The notes beneath the pieces are model-generated. The model saw only the letters and a list, made by a program, of their open reading frames with translations, was not told the origin of the DNA and did not search any database. A stretch of DNA of 64,000 nt from Ammoniphilus sp. YIM 78166 (GTDB lineage Bacteria > Bacillota > Bacilli > Aneurinibacillales > RAOX-1): assembly GCF_004522215.1 (NCBI RefSeq), contig NZ_SDLR01000002.1:868001-932000 (forward strand). The letters are read 5' to 3'. A program made the translations under genes and the position numbers. Positions 16,288 to 24,052 of the stretch are shown one piece after another; positions within the stretch are counted from its first letter, which is position 1; each line of letters starts with the position of its first letter.

Positions 16288-16404
16288 ATGAATCTAGCAG
16301 ATTACATTAATCGTTTAACTGGAACCGAACAACCCTTGGTTGAGGTGGAGCCTGCATACATTCTGACTCTATTGCTAGGGGAGAAAGCCAATGACAATGA
16401 CTGA
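16288..16404 (+). CDS. Amidase-coupled micro-ORF, 38 codons (copy 2)
   Basis: ATG 16288 follows AAGGAGGAAAT. The peptide begins MNLADYINR, carries VEVEPAYILTL and ends with an acidic tail. It aligns with the 40-codon peptide before amidase 1: identical positions include M, L and Y of the first helix, E-P at the centre, and PA followed by an aromatic residue and a hydrophobic run. The stop overlaps the amidase ATG at 16397 by 8 bases (ATGACTGA), the same geometry as copy 1 (ATGAGTGA). Likely a real small amidase partner, or at least a translational coupler. Its function has not been shown. Confidence 0.65.
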   Translation: MNLADYINRLTGTEQPLVEVEPAYILTLLLGEKANDND

Positions 16405-17803
16405 TTTATTTTTCCACGACATGACGACCGTTTCCGGACTGATAAAAGAGAAGAAGGTTTCCCCTATCGAGCTTACGCAGCTCCTGCTTGAGCGTATCCA
16501 TCGGTACAATCCCGTATTGAATGCTTATATTAAGGTGATGGATGATGAAGCACTTAGCCAAGCAAAAGAACTTGAGAAGGAAATCATGGAAGGAAAGCTG
16601 CGAAGCCCCTTGCATGGAATTCCTATCGCGATCAAGGATATCATCCAGACCAAGGGAATCGTGACAACGGCCGGATCTAAGGTGTTTGAAGATTGGATTC
16701 CGGACGAAGATGCCACAGTGATTACCCGGCTGAAGGAAGCCGGCGCCATCTTGATTGGGAAAACGAACTTACATGAATTCGCTATGGGAGCAACGACGGA
16801 AAATCCGTTTTATGGGGCTGCAAAGAATCCCTGGGACTTGGAGCGTATTCCCGGAGGCTCCAGCGGCGGGTCAGCGGTAGCATTGGCTGCAGGGTTATGC
16901 TTTGGTGCCTTGGGAACCGATACAGCCGGATCCGTCCGATTGCCTTCCGCCCTGTGCGGAACAGTGGGACTTAAGCCGACGTATGGGCGAGTAAGCCGGC
17001 ATGGCTGTTTGCCATTTAGCTGGTCCTTGGATCATATTGGTCCGATGACGCGAACCGTCAAGGATTCTGCGATCCTGCTCGGCTATATGGCCGGATATGA
17101 TAAGAAAGATCATTCTTCAGCGGATCTTCCTGTCGATATGGACTGGGATCAGCCATTAGACCATTTAAAGGGAATAAAATTAGGGATATGCTATGAATAC
17201 TTTTTAGAAGGAGTTCATCCAGAAATTGAGCAAGTGTTCCACGACGCCATTCTTCGCTTGGTGGATTTAGGGGCAGAAGTTGTTGTATTGAAGCTTCCAG
17301 GCATTGAGGAAGCTCAATGGGCTCAAAGGATCATCGCACAAGCCGAAGCATATTCGTTCCACGAACCGATCCTCACTCATCGTTCTGAACTCTATAGTGA
17401 GGATGTTAAGTTTCGTCTCCGGTTTGGCAAGGATGTATCGGCCTTTGATTACTTAAAGGCTCAAAAAATTCGCAAGAAATTTATCCAAGATGTACTGCAG
17501 GCCACAGAAGAGGTTAATTTACTGGCATCCCCTATGAACCACAATCCGGCCTTTAAGATAGGCAGCGTACCTCCAGAGCAAGCGATTAACAATATGTTTC
17601 ATCTGTCCAAAGCGCCATTAGTGAGTATGCTAGGATTCCCAGCCTTGGCCTTGCCTTGCGGGTTTATCTCCGGAAATATGCCGACCGGATTGCAATTAAT
17701 CGGCAAGCCCTTTAAGGAAAAAGAATTAATGCAAGTCGGTGAATTATATGAGAAGAGTGAACACTGGGTGGAGTTTATTGAAAAGAATAAAGCGTATGAA
17801 TAA
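16397..17803 (+). CDS. Amidase-signature family amidase (copy 2)
   Basis: A 468-residue amidase, the same length as copy 1 once the start is set at ATG 16397 rather than 16391. That start aligns the N-termini and reproduces the 8-base overlap with the micro-ORF. The catalytic triad is Lys80, Ser155 and Ser179 at identical positions. The two copies agree strongly up to residue 220 but differ in the 230-330 region, where amidases recognise their substrate. They may therefore hydrolyse related but different amides. The gene ends at a bidirectional terminator facing the second regulator. Confidence 0.93.
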   Translation: MTDLFFHDMTTVSGLIKEKKVSPIELTQLLLERIHRYNPVLNAYIKVMDDEALSQAKELEKEIMEGKLRSPLHGIPIAIKDIIQTKGIVTTAGSKVFEDWIPDEDATVITRLKEAGAILIGKTNLHEFAMGATTENPFYGAAKNPWDLERIPGGSSGGSAVALAAGLCFGALGTDTAGSVRLPSALCGTVGLKPTYGRVSRHGCLPFSWSLDHIGPMTRTVKDSAILLGYMAGYDKKDHSSADLPVDMDWDQPLDHLKGIKLGICYEYFLEGVHPEIEQVFHDAILRLVDLGAEVVVLKLPGIEEAQWAQRIIAQAEAYSFHEPILTHRSELYSEDVKFRLRFGKDVSAFDYLKAQKIRKKFIQDVLQATEEVNLLASPMNHNPAFKIGSVPPEQAINNMFHLSKAPLVSMLGFPALALPCGFISGNMPTGLQLIGKPFKEKELMQVGELYEKSEHWVEFIEKNKAYE

Positions 17804-17833
17804 AGGAATGGGTAATCCCATTCCTTTATTTTC
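17799..17833. terminator. Bidirectional terminator
   Basis: A 14-base perfect stem, AATAAAGGAATGGG with its complement (17799-17812 and 17817-17830), encloses the loop TAAT. It lies between the convergent amidase 2 and regulator 2 genes. It has the same position and a similar core (AAGGAATG) as the terminator after copy 1 of this block. Confidence 0.85.
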
Positions 17834-17836
17834 GTA

Positions 17837-19762
17837 CTATCCAATAGAGATTTTACCGGTTACGAGATAAATATCCAAAGCCATCTGAAGTTCGAAACGA
17901 GTGGAAGAATTGTTCAAGTCGATTTCGAAGAGATCTTTGATCCGCGTAATGCGATAGCGCATGCCGCCGATGGAAATATTCATGCTGCGTGCGGTCTTGT
18001 ATAAATTACACTCGTTATTTAGATAGTAGTACAGAGATTTTAACAATTCAGCAGAATACTGGATGTCATAGTTGTAGATGGGAGACAAGATCCCATCTGC
18101 ATAATCCGTCAATTCTTCGGGATTTCGCGCGTCTAATAGAATCGCTAGGTGTCCTAGCTCAGAGAAAAGAAGAATTTGATTATTTTGCTTTTTAATTCGG
18201 GCAACCTCGATCGCTTTGTTGGCTTCTTTGAAGGCCTTATGAAATCTTGAAACCTCCTGGCAGCGATTGCTGATCCCGATTAAGAGGTGCAGGGGATTAA
18301 TTTCAGGCTGGATTTTCTTCAAGAACTCTTCCCAATATTTAGAGATCGTGGAGCTTAGCCTTTTGATAAAGTCTTCAGGAAGCAGCACTCGAACCTGATC
18401 TAATCGATTGGAAATAAGAAGAGGCTCTTCCGCAAGCGCAGACTGCCTTCTTAGTCTATCAATGATCAAATCTTTGGCATGGCTTAGCGAATCATCATGC
18501 TCGAGACTCATGCTGGGATGTTGCAATTGAAAGACAACTACATAATGGGGTCGATTCAGGTTGTAGCCAAGGTAGGATAACCGTTTGGCAGCATAGGAAT
18601 CCTGATTGGCCTGCCTTAACACTTCATCGAGGAGCTCCCCTTTCATTCGCTGCTCTGTTTCGATGACAGTTCGCTCATTCATGATCTGAAGGGCGCAGAT
18701 ATTCGAGGCTCTCTCAATAAACAAGGGTTCTAGCTCGCCAATTTCCCCCGTCGTTTTGATCAGGGAAGCATAGCCGTAGATTTTATTGCGGACCATGATG
18801 GGGGTAATCAGCCGTTTATGGGGCGTCCCTAGTTCTTCCGTGATATCAAGCTGAATGGTGACCCGTTCACGGATTAATTTATTGAGTTTTTCTTTTTCCG
18901 GTGAATTTAATCTCTGAATTTTTTCAATGATTCCTTCCATGGAAAGAACGGATAAACACCCGTATTGGGCAATGGTTTTGAAATGCTGGCTTTCAATCAT
19001 GACACTGCACTGTAGTCTATCACCGATCGTTTGAATAATCGAATCGAGCCCTTTTCCCTCTAAAACGATGCGAGTCAATTCATGGTTTAAAATTCCGCCT
19101 CGTCTGAATAACTCCCTCTGCTTCTCAATCCGCTTATACGCTTGATCCAATTCATCGCCGATATCCATTTGCCCGTAATTGATTAAGTCCTGGGAGATTT
19201 CTTCTCCCCATAACTCTACGGTCTTTCCAATAAAATGACAGTGGGCATCCCCTTTTCCTAGGCATTCCACTTCTTTGAATACGACCTTCTTTCCCATAGC
19301 GGTGCTACAGTACCCCCCCGCATAGCCAGCCAGAAAATAGCAGACAGCTTCATGATGAGGTGGAAAATGCTGTAGATATTGCTTCGCTTCATAAGAATTG
19401 AACCAGTATCCCTCAACATCGAAAACTCCAGCGTCTGTATCGATGTTGAGCCTCGTAGGGAGCGATGAAGAGCGTCCAGAGATGTTATGCATTTTCACCC
19501 CAGCTAGCAGCCATTCCCTATCATTTTCCCAATCGAACATGGTTTTCATCGTTTGCGATTCATGGACACCACATGAGTAGCCATAGCGAAGAATAAAGGG
19601 CTTCGCTCTCTCTATACCTAAGGCCATGATTAGATCCCTCAATAAGGTCCCCCATGCATCGGCACTAGATATAATCATTCGGTTCGCTTGAAAGAAGTCA
19701 CCGTTATGAGTGCCTACCTCAAACAAATGCTTAAGTGTCAACTCACTCGCCTGCTTCACCAT
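17837..19762 (-). CDS. Aromatic-sensing regulator: XylR_N + V4R + GAF-like + PucR HTH (copy 2)
   Basis: This regulator has 641 residues, collinear with copy 1. The sensing residues are again His92, Trp120, Cys141, Glu164, Cys167 and Cys175, so it is also predicted to bind zinc and an aromatic effector. The ligand pocket nearby differs: RSSSLPTRLNID here against RVFSVPIKLNIQ in copy 1, which suggests different effectors. The C-terminal PucR helix-turn-helix (NECNLYKTARSMNISIGGMRYRI) is nearly the same as in copy 1, so both may bind the same DNA sites. It is divergent from the TRAP system 3 / CoA-enzyme operon. Confidence 0.88.
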   Translation of the reverse strand: MVKQASELTLKHLFEVGTHNGDFFQANRMIISSADAWGTLLRDLIMALGIERAKPFILRYGYSCGVHESQTMKTMFDWENDREWLLAGVKMHNISGRSSSLPTRLNIDTDAGVFDVEGYWFNSYEAKQYLQHFPPHHEAVCYFLAGYAGGYCSTAMGKKVVFKEVECLGKGDAHCHFIGKTVELWGEEISQDLINYGQMDIGDELDQAYKRIEKQRELFRRGGILNHELTRIVLEGKGLDSIIQTIGDRLQCSVMIESQHFKTIAQYGCLSVLSMEGIIEKIQRLNSPEKEKLNKLIRERVTIQLDITEELGTPHKRLITPIMVRNKIYGYASLIKTTGEIGELEPLFIERASNICALQIMNERTVIETEQRMKGELLDEVLRQANQDSYAAKRLSYLGYNLNRPHYVVVFQLQHPSMSLEHDDSLSHAKDLIIDRLRRQSALAEEPLLISNRLDQVRVLLPEDFIKRLSSTISKYWEEFLKKIQPEINPLHLLIGISNRCQEVSRFHKAFKEANKAIEVARIKKQNNQILLFSELGHLAILLDARNPEELTDYADGILSPIYNYDIQYSAELLKSLYYYLNNECNLYKTARSMNISIGGMRYRITRIKDLFEIDLNNSSTRFELQMALDIYLVTGKISIG

Positions 19763-19873
19763 TGCGTATCCTCTCCTATTTACAGAACAGTCATAACAAA
19801 TTTAATTTTAATCATAGCATAACGGTAATAAAGGAACGAGGGGTAATTTTATCTAAGTACAGAAAAATCGGAA

Positions 19874-19946
19874 CATAATCGTATGAAAAACAAATCTGAA
19901 TTGTACGGATTCTGTCGTAGTCTCTAAATAACATAAACTCTATAAT
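19874..19946 (+). promoter_or_regulatory. Two-arm operator and promoter of the TRAP system 3 / CoA-enzyme operon
   Basis: CATAATC (19874-19880; one mismatch to CAGAATC) and GATTCTG (19908-19914) are 34 bases apart centre to centre. TATAAT (19941-19946) starts 26 bases after the right arm. The start codon of the first gene is 43 bases after the -10 box. No consensus -35 box is seen. Geometry is identical to the 12.1 kb and 27.2 kb sites. Confidence 0.58.
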
Positions 19947-19988
19947 TACCGTAATAATAGTAAATCTACTTTGAAAGGGGCGTTGAAG

Positions 19989-21020
19989 TTGAAAAAGTAT
20001 TCTTTGAGATTCATGTTAGTATTCATGAGCACCTTGCTGATTCTAGCAGGCTGTGGAAGTAACCAACAGGTGGCAGAAACTACGAATGCGGAGGGGAAGC
20101 CAGAGGTAAAGGAGGCTAAGGAACTTAAGCTCGTTAGCTTTCTAGCACAGGACCATCGGTTTACAAAAGATATGATTCCCTTGTATATGAAAAAAATTGA
20201 AGAAGGAACTGAAGGCGCTGTCAAAATCACTTGGATTGGAGGACCGGAGTCAATACCGGCAAAAGATCAGTTTGATGCTGTGAAAGATGGAATGGTAGAT
20301 TTGGTTTTTAATGCCAGTTCCTTTTACGTCCATCTGATGCCTGAGTCCGATTCTTTACTGCTATCTCCCTATTCAGCTGCTGAGGAAAGAGAGAATGGGT
20401 ATTTTGACTTCATGGCTAAGCGGTTTGAACAGCAGGGAGTGACTTACCTTGGAAGATGGTTGATGAATTCGCCTTTCTACTTCTGGACGAACAGGGAAAT
20501 TCAATCTATCGATGAATTAAAGGGATCAAAATTCCGCTCCAATCCTGTATACCATGAAATATTTAAGCAGTTGGGCATCAGCCCTATCAATGTTGATCCT
20601 GGTGATGTGTACACCTCCTTGGAACGCAGAATGGTAGATGGATTTGGCTTCCCTGTACTTGGACCACGAGACAGTGGCTGGACGGAAGTGACAAAATATA
20701 TCATAGACGAGCCATTTTTAGAGCAAAATTGCACAATTTTAATGAATCCTAGCGTATTAGCATCACTGTCTCCCGATATTCAGAAAAAAATTATGGAACT
20801 GACAAAGGAATTTGAAATCGAAGCAGCAGAACATTGGAAGCAACAGAACGCGGAAGAAATGGACGCACTTAAGCAATCCGGCGTTCAAGCGATTACGCTG
20901 AGTGAGGAAGAGAAGGAAAATTTCCAAAACCTAGTAATGGAAACCAAGTGGAGGGAGCTAGAAGGCAAGATAGAAGCAAACCTGTACCAAGAAATCAAAG
21001 CGATTCTATATAAGAAATAG
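19989..21020 (+). CDS. TRAP transporter substrate-binding lipoprotein (DctP type), system 3
   Basis: A 343-residue binding protein. TTG 19989 is chosen because it lies eight bases after GAAAGGGG; upstream TTG codons at 19971 and 19983 precede or crowd that site. The signal ends in the lipobox LAGC. The mature part shares GRWLMNSPFYFW, DELKGSKFRS and VDPGDVYTSLERRMVDGFGF with the system 2 protein. Its permease genes are not next to it but 4.2 kb downstream (25239-27095), after a thiolase-like/CoA-transferase block. All read in the same direction with small gaps, so one operon is likely. Confidence 0.87.
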   Translation: MKKYSLRFMLVFMSTLLILAGCGSNQQVAETTNAEGKPEVKEAKELKLVSFLAQDHRFTKDMIPLYMKKIEEGTEGAVKITWIGGPESIPAKDQFDAVKDGMVDLVFNASSFYVHLMPESDSLLLSPYSAAEERENGYFDFMAKRFEQQGVTYLGRWLMNSPFYFWTNREIQSIDELKGSKFRSNPVYHEIFKQLGISPINVDPGDVYTSLERRMVDGFGFPVLGPRDSGWTEVTKYIIDEPFLEQNCTILMNPSVLASLSPDIQKKIMELTKEFEIEAAEHWKQQNAEEMDALKQSGVQAITLSEEEKENFQNLVMETKWRELEGKIEANLYQEIKAILYKK

Positions 21021-21038
21021 GAATGGAGGAAATGGTTT

Positions 21039-22217
21039 ATGGAACGATCCTTGTCTGAACGCACCTGTATCGTAGGGGTTGGTGAAACAGATTTTGTAAG
21101 AGGTACGGATAAATCCTTGGCTCATCTTTGTATCGAAGCGGCGGTTGCTGCCTGTCGGGATGCTGGGATTCATCCATCCGAGATCGACGGGGTGATATCG
21201 CCTTGGAAGTATAATGTTCGTCACGAAGAATTTGTTCATGGATTGGGAATGAAAGAACTGAAGTTCACCAGCCGGCATGAAATGGGGGGAGCCAGCGCCA
21301 TCGCGGCTATCCAAACAGCGGCGATGGCAGTAGATTTGGGCATTGCCAATTATGTCCTAGTCGCTACAGGGCAAAGAGGGTATTCCGGTCCGAGACTCGG
21401 CGCTGGAGACCCAAGTATCCTGGATCTGAACAATGAATTCATGCCGAACGCGGAGTATCGGGATAATTTAGAATACCCTTACGGCTTAATGGTTCCGATG
21501 CAGTATTTTTCGCTTCATGCTAATCGGTGGTTCCACGAGTACAATCCGGATCCAATCGGAATGCAGACGGTCGCCCTGACTTGCCGGGAGCACGCCCAAT
21601 TGAATGAAAAAGCCTATATGAAAGGTCGTCCGATGACGGCAGAAGATTACCAAAACTCCCCAATGCTTGTCGCGCCCTTCCGATTGTTCGACTGTTCCTT
21701 GGAGGTGGATGGGGCAGGTGCCGTGATAGTGACTTCCAAGAAAAATGCCCATCGCTTCAAGAAGCCGATTTATATTGCTGGAATTGCTGAAGGCCATCCG
21801 ACTTACCCGGATGATATGCCTACCCGACCGGACATTTTGGATATGGGAATCACCCATGCGGCACCAAGGGCCTTTGATATGGCTGGAATTCGCCATGATG
21901 ATGTGGATTTTGCGCAAATCTATGATTGCTTTACGTTTATCGTGTTAAGACAAATTGAGGAAATGGGCTTTTGCGCTCGGGGAGAAGCTTCTGAGTTTGT
22001 GAAAAACGGACGAATTAGCCTGGGGGGCCAGTTGCCGATCAATACCCATGGGGGACTGTTATCCCAAGCACATATCGTGGGGATCAACCATGTGGTGGAA
22101 GCCGTGCATCAGTTGAGAGGACAAGCAGGAGCAGCTCAAGTAGCGAACGCAAAGATTGGGATTGTCACCGGATACGGCGATCTAAGCGACGGGTCCATTG
22201 CAATTCTGCATAACTAG
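21039..22217 (+). CDS. Thiolase-like enzyme lacking the usual catalytic cysteines
   Basis: A 392-residue member of the thiolase superfamily, SCP2-thiolase/Ltp2/BbsB branch. Motifs are the N-terminal IVGVGETDF, DAGIHPSEIDGV, and the C-terminal NTHGGLLSQAHIVG. The usual nucleophile position, N-x2-C-A-S in thiolases, reads EMGGAS here (Gly84). The C-terminal Cys motif is replaced by GYGDLSDG. Classical thiolysis is therefore doubtful, and retro-aldol or retro-Claisen cleavage, as in Ltp2-type enzymes, should be considered. It is followed by its DUF35 partner gene, as in bbsAB and ltp2-chsH2. It starts 18 bases after the binding-protein gene behind AATGGAGGAAATGG. Confidence 0.85.
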   Translation: MERSLSERTCIVGVGETDFVRGTDKSLAHLCIEAAVAACRDAGIHPSEIDGVISPWKYNVRHEEFVHGLGMKELKFTSRHEMGGASAIAAIQTAAMAVDLGIANYVLVATGQRGYSGPRLGAGDPSILDLNNEFMPNAEYRDNLEYPYGLMVPMQYFSLHANRWFHEYNPDPIGMQTVALTCREHAQLNEKAYMKGRPMTAEDYQNSPMLVAPFRLFDCSLEVDGAGAVIVTSKKNAHRFKKPIYIAGIAEGHPTYPDDMPTRPDILDMGITHAAPRAFDMAGIRHDDVDFAQIYDCFTFIVLRQIEEMGFCARGEASEFVKNGRISLGGQLPINTHGGLLSQAHIVGINHVVEAVHQLRGQAGAAQVANAKIGIVTGYGDLSDGSIAILHN

Positions 22218-22234
22218 AAAGCGAGGGGAATGAA

Positions 22235-22684
22235 ATGCTAAATTTGGAAGAGTTATACCGTCCAATGCCGAATCGGAACAAAGATGATTGGAACCGAGAC
22301 TGGGATTTGTTTGCTCCGTTTTGGGAAGGTACAAGGCGCGGGGAACTATTGGTACAGGAGTGCTCGGTAACGAAAAAGAAAATTTGGCCACCACGTTTTG
22401 TTTCTCCTTATACTCCGGATGCAGAATTGCGTTGGGTGCCGGTGGAAGGCAAAGGGGAAATCTACACGTACAATGTTGTTTATCGCGGTTTTTTCCCCTA
22501 TTACAAGGACAAAGTGCCCTATGCTTTGGTCGTAGTAGATTTAGGAAATGGCATTCGCATGCTAGGCAATACCGTAGGGATGGATCCCACGAAAGTACAT
22601 TGCGGAATGAAGATGGAAGTCGCCTTCGAGAAAATCGATGATGAAATTACGCTAGTGAATTGGAAGCCAGCAGAAAGGAGCTAA
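22235..22684 (+). CDS. DUF35 OB-fold partner of the thiolase-like enzyme
   Basis: This 149-residue protein has the DUF35 pattern: an N-terminal helix (WDLFAPFWEGTRRGELLVQEC), the rubredoxin-like ribbon region with PPRFVSP, and then an OB-fold starting GKGEIYTYNVVY. Only the first of the four usual zinc cysteines is present (in LVQEC), so the ribbon probably does not bind zinc. DUF35 proteins form complexes with thiolase-like proteins (BbsA-BbsB, ChsH2-Ltp2) and help position the acyl-CoA. It starts 17 bases after its partner gene. Confidence 0.85.
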   Translation: MLNLEELYRPMPNRNKDDWNRDWDLFAPFWEGTRRGELLVQECSVTKKKIWPPRFVSPYTPDAELRWVPVEGKGEIYTYNVVYRGFFPYYKDKVPYALVVVDLGNGIRMLGNTVGMDPTKVHCGMKMEVAFEKIDDEITLVNWKPAERS

Positions 22685-22687
22685 GAA

Positions 22688-24019
22688 ATGACAGTCGAAC
22701 AGAAAGAGGTTCTAAAAGGTATCCGGGTATTAGATTTCACCTGGAGCGTATCCGGGGCTACAACGACACGCATTTTGGCCGCTCTGGGAGCGGAAGTGAT
22801 CAAGGTCGAATGGCCAAAAACCCCGGATGCAATGCGATTTTCGATGTATGCCAAAGAGGATGAGCCTGGATTGGACAACGGGGCATTCTTCAATAACTTG
22901 AGTGCAGGCAAAAAAGGAATCACTCTAAATGTTAAGTCTGAGCGCGGGATGAAGCTAATCCATGAGCTGTTGAAAAAATCGGATGTGGTTACCGAAAACT
23001 TCAGTGCAGGCGTTTTTGAAAAATGGGGTCTTAGCTATGAATCTCTAAATCAAATTTCTCCAGGCATCATTTATATGAGTATCTCCGGTTTGGGACACAG
23101 CGGACGGAACAAAATGTATGGCACTTGGGGCCCTACGGCTGCCGCTTTATCGGGAATGACGTTTACTTCCGGTCTTCCCGATACGCATCCATCGGGTTGG
23201 GGGTATTCCATTTTGGATGTTGTGGCCGGTTACACGGGGGCTTATTCGATTCTGAATGCCCTCTATTATAAAAAACGGACTGGTAAAGGACAATATATTG
23301 ATATTTCTCAAGTGGAAACCGCGATGCATCTTGCTGGAGCGAATCTGCTAGACTTCACCGTGAACCAGCGATCCTCAAAGCGACCGGGGTTTCCGGCGGG
23401 AAACCGCTCCGTTGCTTCTCATGAAACGTCGGAAAATAGTTACCGCGGAAAAACGGGATGTCCGCATAACAGCTACAGATGTGCAGGCGGTGGAGAGAAT
23501 GACTGGTGTACAATCGCTGTTTTCTCGGATGCCGAGTGGTGTGCGTTTAAGGGTGCCATCGGAAATCCTCCATGGGCGAGTCAGGAGAAGTTTGACACAA
23601 TGGAAGGAAGGATTCGCTGCCAAGATGAGTTGGACGATTCGATTGAGACCTTCACCATGACACGAAACAAATATGAAGTCATGGAGTTACTTCAGAAGCA
23701 CGGCATCGCCTGTGGAGCGGTACAGATGAATGAAGATATTATGGAAAAGGATCCACAGTTAAAGGTGCGTGCATTATTTGAGAAACTGGGGCATTCATTG
23801 CTTGGTGTACGCTCCTTCGAAGGGATTCCGATCAAAATGTCCAAGACGCAACCGTACCTCCACAAGGCCGGTCCGCTCATGGGAGAAGATAATGATTATG
23901 TATTCGGAACGGTTCTAGGCTACAGTCAAGAAGAAATCAAAGAGATGACGGAAGCCGGAGTTTTGTGGCCCGATGATATGCCGAAGGATCAGTTTAAGGT
24001 CATACGCCCGTTATGGTAA
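22688..24019 (+). CDS. Class III CoA-transferase (CaiB/BaiF family), subunit 1
   Basis: A 443-residue CaiB/BaiF-type protein. Visible are VLDFTWSVSGATTTRILAALGAEVIKVEWP at the start, NLSAGKKGITLNV, and GKGQYIDISQVE near residue 200, the segment where the family carries its catalytic Asp. A later YRCAGG...WCTIAVFSDAEW region is typical of BbsF-like proteins. Such enzymes move CoA from succinyl-CoA or another acyl-CoA onto a carboxylic acid. A second family member follows directly, as in the heteromeric benzylsuccinate CoA-transferase BbsEF, so the two products probably work as a pair. It starts three bases after the DUF35 stop behind GAAAGGAG. Confidence 0.87.
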   Translation: MTVEQKEVLKGIRVLDFTWSVSGATTTRILAALGAEVIKVEWPKTPDAMRFSMYAKEDEPGLDNGAFFNNLSAGKKGITLNVKSERGMKLIHELLKKSDVVTENFSAGVFEKWGLSYESLNQISPGIIYMSISGLGHSGRNKMYGTWGPTAAALSGMTFTSGLPDTHPSGWGYSILDVVAGYTGAYSILNALYYKKRTGKGQYIDISQVETAMHLAGANLLDFTVNQRSSKRPGFPAGNRSVASHETSENSYRGKTGCPHNSYRCAGGGENDWCTIAVFSDAEWCAFKGAIGNPPWASQEKFDTMEGRIRCQDELDDSIETFTMTRNKYEVMELLQKHGIACGAVQMNEDIMEKDPQLKVRALFEKLGHSLLGVRSFEGIPIKMSKTQPYLHKAGPLMGEDNDYVFGTVLGYSQEEIKEMTEAGVLWPDDMPKDQFKVIRPLW

Positions 24020-24052
24020 TACATTTATTAAAGAAGAAAGGAGATCGATAAG

